NCBI RefSeq assembly: GCF_900115865.1
Contig: NZ_FOXY01000005.1
Coordinates: 333,212 to 397,211 of the forward strand
From: Donghicola eburneus
Lineage (GTDB): Bacteria; Pseudomonadota; Alphaproteobacteria; Rhodobacterales; Rhodobacteraceae
Direction of reading: 5' to 3'
DNA: 64,000 nt
Both the position numbers and the translations under genes were made by a program. Positions 62,325 through 64,000 of this stretch are shown here, one piece after another. The notes below the pieces were generated by a model. That model worked only from the letters and a program-made list of their open reading frames with translations. It searched no databases and was not told the origin of the DNA. The stretch's first letter is position 1. Every line of letters begins with the position of its first letter.

Positions 62325-63056
62325 ATGAATGATTCACAACACATTGTCTCGTCCTACGACCGCGACCTCGAAGGCGTTCAGGCTCTGATCATCAAGATGG
62401 GCGGCCTTGTTGAAACGGCGATCCTTGACTGCGCCAAAGCGCTCGAGATGCGCGACGAAGAACTCGCAGACAAGGTCCGCAAGGGCGACAAAGCCATCGA
62501 CGCCATGATGGAACAGATCAACGAAGAGACCGCTTTTGTGATCGCGCGTCGCGCGCCCGCAGCCAGCGACCTGCGCGTTGTTCTGTCCGTGATGAAGATG
62601 AGCAACAACCTCGAACGTATTGGCGATTATGCAAAAAACATCGCCAAGCGGGCAGGGGTCTTGCTTCAGATGACCCCGATTGAGGGCTCGTCCGGCGCAG
62701 TCCGCCGCATGGCACGTGAGGTCGAATTGATGCTCAAGGATGCCCTGGATTCCTATATCCAGCGTGACCCAGAACTCGCTCAGGTCGTTATCAATCGCGA
62801 CAAAGAAGTCGACCAGATGTACAACGCTCTGTTCCGCGAATTCCTGACCTTTATGATGGAAGATCCGCGTAACATCACCGCGTGCATGCACCTGCATTTC
62901 ATCGCCAAGAACATAGAGCGCATGGGCGACCACGTGACCGCATTGGCGGAACAGGTGATCTACGTGAGCACCGGCAAATACCCCGAAGAAGAACGTCCCA
63001 AAGCCGATAGCACGCCATACGAAGTGCACGGCGATCCTATGGCGAACAACGACTGA
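62325..63056 (+). CDS. phoU: Phosphate signalling protein PhoU
   Basis: 243 residues of two three-helix PhoU repeats, with metal-binding E/DxxxD motifs such as MEQINEETAFVIARRAP and NNLERIGDYAKNIAKR, repeated as KNIERMGDHVTALAEQ. It keeps PhoR in phosphatase mode when phosphate is plentiful. It lies between pstB and phoB. Confidence 0.96.
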   Translation: MNDSQHIVSSYDRDLEGVQALIIKMGGLVETAILDCAKALEMRDEELADKVRKGDKAIDAMMEQINEETAFVIARRAPAASDLRVVLSVMKMSNNLERIGDYAKNIAKRAGVLLQMTPIEGSSGAVRRMAREVELMLKDALDSYIQRDPELAQVVINRDKEVDQMYNALFREFLTFMMEDPRNITACMHLHFIAKNIERMGDHVTALAEQVIYVSTGKYPEEERPKADSTPYEVHGDPMANND

Positions 63057-63067
63057 GGGTCAGAGAA

Positions 63068-63757
63068 ATGAGTGCTGAACAACCCACTGTGCTGGTCGTT
63101 GAAGACGAACCGGCGCAGCGCGAAGTCCTGACCTATAACCTAGAGGCCGAAGGCTTTCGCGTGATCCGAGCCGAAAACGGCGAAGAAGGCTTGATGATGG
63201 TGGACGAGGATCGTCCGGACCTGATCGTCTTGGATTGGATGATGCCAAACGTTTCTGGCATCGAAGTGTGCCGCCGCCTGAAATCCCGTGGCGACACGCG
63301 TAGCATTCCGGTGATCATGCTGTCCGCACGTTCCGAAGAAGTGGACCGTGTCCGCGGACTAGAGACCGGCGCTGATGACTACGTGATCAAGCCGTACTCT
63401 GTGGTCGAGTTGATGGCCCGTGTGCGCGCACAGCTGCGCCGGACGCGTCCTGCGACCGTCGGCGTGAAGCTGGAGTATGAAGACATCGTTCTGGACGCCG
63501 AAACGCACAAAGTCTTTCGCAACGAGAAATCCCTGAAGTTGGGGCCAACCGAGTTCCGACTGTTGACCACGTTCATGGAAAAGCCTGGACGTGTCTGGAG
63601 CCGCGAGCAGCTCTTGGACCGTGTCTGGGGGCGCGACATCTACGTGGACACGCGGACAGTCGACGTGCACATCGGGCGACTGCGCAAGGCGCTGTGTCAG
63701 CACGGCGGCGAAGATCCGGTGCGGACGGTGCGCGGCGCGGGCTACGCCTTAGGCTGA
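63068..63757 (+). CDS. phoB: Phosphate response regulator PhoB
   Basis: 229 residues. Receiver domain with Asp56 (VLDWMMP) and Lys near 109 (DYVIKPYSVVEL), and a winged-helix DNA-binding domain from about 130 (RLLTTFMEKPGRVWSREQLLDRVWG, shortened here to its key blocks). It binds the Pho boxes and activates this operon. A terminator follows. Confidence 0.96.
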   Translation: MSAEQPTVLVVEDEPAQREVLTYNLEAEGFRVIRAENGEEGLMMVDEDRPDLIVLDWMMPNVSGIEVCRRLKSRGDTRSIPVIMLSARSEEVDRVRGLETGADDYVIKPYSVVELMARVRAQLRRTRPATVGVKLEYEDIVLDAETHKVFRNEKSLKLGPTEFRLLTTFMEKPGRVWSREQLLDRVWGRDIYVDTRTVDVHIGRLRKALCQHGGEDPVRTVRGAGYALG

Positions 63758-63779
63758 AAAAATTACATAAACGCGTAAC

Positions 63780-63812
63780 AGCAGGCGGCCATTGGTCGCC
63801 TGGTTTGTTTCT
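63780..63812 (+). terminator. Terminator of the pho operon
   Basis: CAGGCG (63782-63787) pairs with CGCCTG (63797-63802) with inner GGCC/GGTC pairing; GTTTGTTTC follows. Moderate strength. Confidence 0.65.
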
Positions 63813-63921
63813 GAGTCTTTTCCAATCAGAGAGATTCCTAGGGATCGGCCACAATGTACGTTCGTATATACTGTAGGGCTGTATCAGCATGTTGGCTCAA
63901 GGGTCGTTGCGACAACTTCTC

Positions 63922-64000
63922 CTATCTTAGCTTCATCATTTCTTCTCTGAAGGCTTCGGTGGGCGTGCGCCAGCCTAGACACTTCCTGGGGGTTCCGTTC
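63922..64000 (-). mobile_element. IS30-family transposase, C-terminal end (cut by window edge)
   Basis: The minus-strand frame from 63999 down to a TAG at 63922-63924 reads 25 codons: NGTPRKCLGWRTPTEAF followed by REEMMKLR. The PRKCLGWRTPTEAF block is the conserved C-terminus of IS30-family transposases. Only this end is in the window; the insertion sequence extends to the right. The terminal inverted repeat probably lies to the left, within about 63860-63921, but I cannot define it. Confidence 0.85.

Noticed and set aside
1..64000. CRISPR array, tRNA, rRNA or prophage
   Set aside because: No spaced direct repeats, no tRNA-like T-loop and acceptor pattern, and no phage structural genes were found on reading both strands.

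Overview
The window is a chromosomal stretch of an alphaproteobacterium, most likely a marine Rhodobacteraceae member of the Roseobacter clade. The evidence is the order dusB-ntrB-ntrC-ntrY-ntrX-trkA-trkH-hfq-hflX, an NtrC without the GAFTGA loop, the sulfolipid operon sqdB-sqdD-sqdC, a phoR-pstSCAB-phoU-phoB block, fused ispDF, a DUF6456/DUF6477 pair, an orphan MttB-family methyltransferase and GC-rich codon use. No rRNA, tRNA, CRISPR array or prophage was seen. A truncated P-loop ATPase gene lies at the left edge and the 3' end of an IS30-family transposase gene at the right edge.

Layout. 1-3.6 kb: ATPase fragment, FadL-type outer-membrane protein, EamA transporter and YdcF-like protein, all on the minus strand. 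3.7-7.4 kb: a minus-strand cassette sxtJ-like, DUF5989, NodU/CmcH-type carbamoyltransferase, membrane-anchored SGNH/GDSL hydrolase. This has the same four kinds of gene as sxtI-sxtJ-sxtK-sxtL of cyanobacterial saxitoxin clusters, without any toxin-core gene, and is the best candidate here for a poorly described system. 7.4-8.1 kb: a non-coding, locally AT-rich gap. 8.1-13.0 kb: guaA, divergent MttB-family gene, DUF6477 and DUF6456 genes. 13.0-15.4 kb: VIT-family metal transporter, oxyR and a peroxiredoxin, a peroxide/iron group. 15.7-21.4 kb: lipA, two c-type cytochrome genes, a small membrane protein, hpt, ratA/coq10, cinA-like, pgpA and ispDF.

21.6-33.4 kb, plus strand: dusB, the two nitrogen two-component systems NtrBC and NtrYX, the Trk potassium system, Hfq and HflX. 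Both NtrC and NtrX lack the sigma-54 contact loop. 33.5-36.4 kb, minus: sqdB-sqdD-sqdC for sulfoquinovosyl diacylglycerol. 36.5-42.3 kb: cell-envelope genes, with a DUF882 (YcbK-like) gene divergent from an L,D-transpeptidase, then lpxD, a specialised acyl carrier protein and a ketoacyl synthase, then an IalB-family protein. 42.3-44.2 kb: a gap with two orphan terminators, then a HerA-like ATPase.

44.3-49.5 kb, minus: a complete branched-chain amino acid ABC importer (livJ, livG, livF, livH, livM) with a hairpin after livJ. 49.6-57 kb: Asd/YliI-type sugar dehydrogenase, GlxA-type regulator, class II DAHP synthase, PAS protein, yicC, gmk and gamma-carbonic anhydrase. 56.2-63.8 kb, plus: the phosphate regulon phoR, pstS, pstC, pstA, pstB, phoU, phoB, with 11-bp-spaced Pho-box repeats before phoR and pstS. 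Most of the window is housekeeping and nutrient-response DNA. The accessory flavour is limited to the carbamoyltransferase cassette, the gap beside it and the IS30 end.
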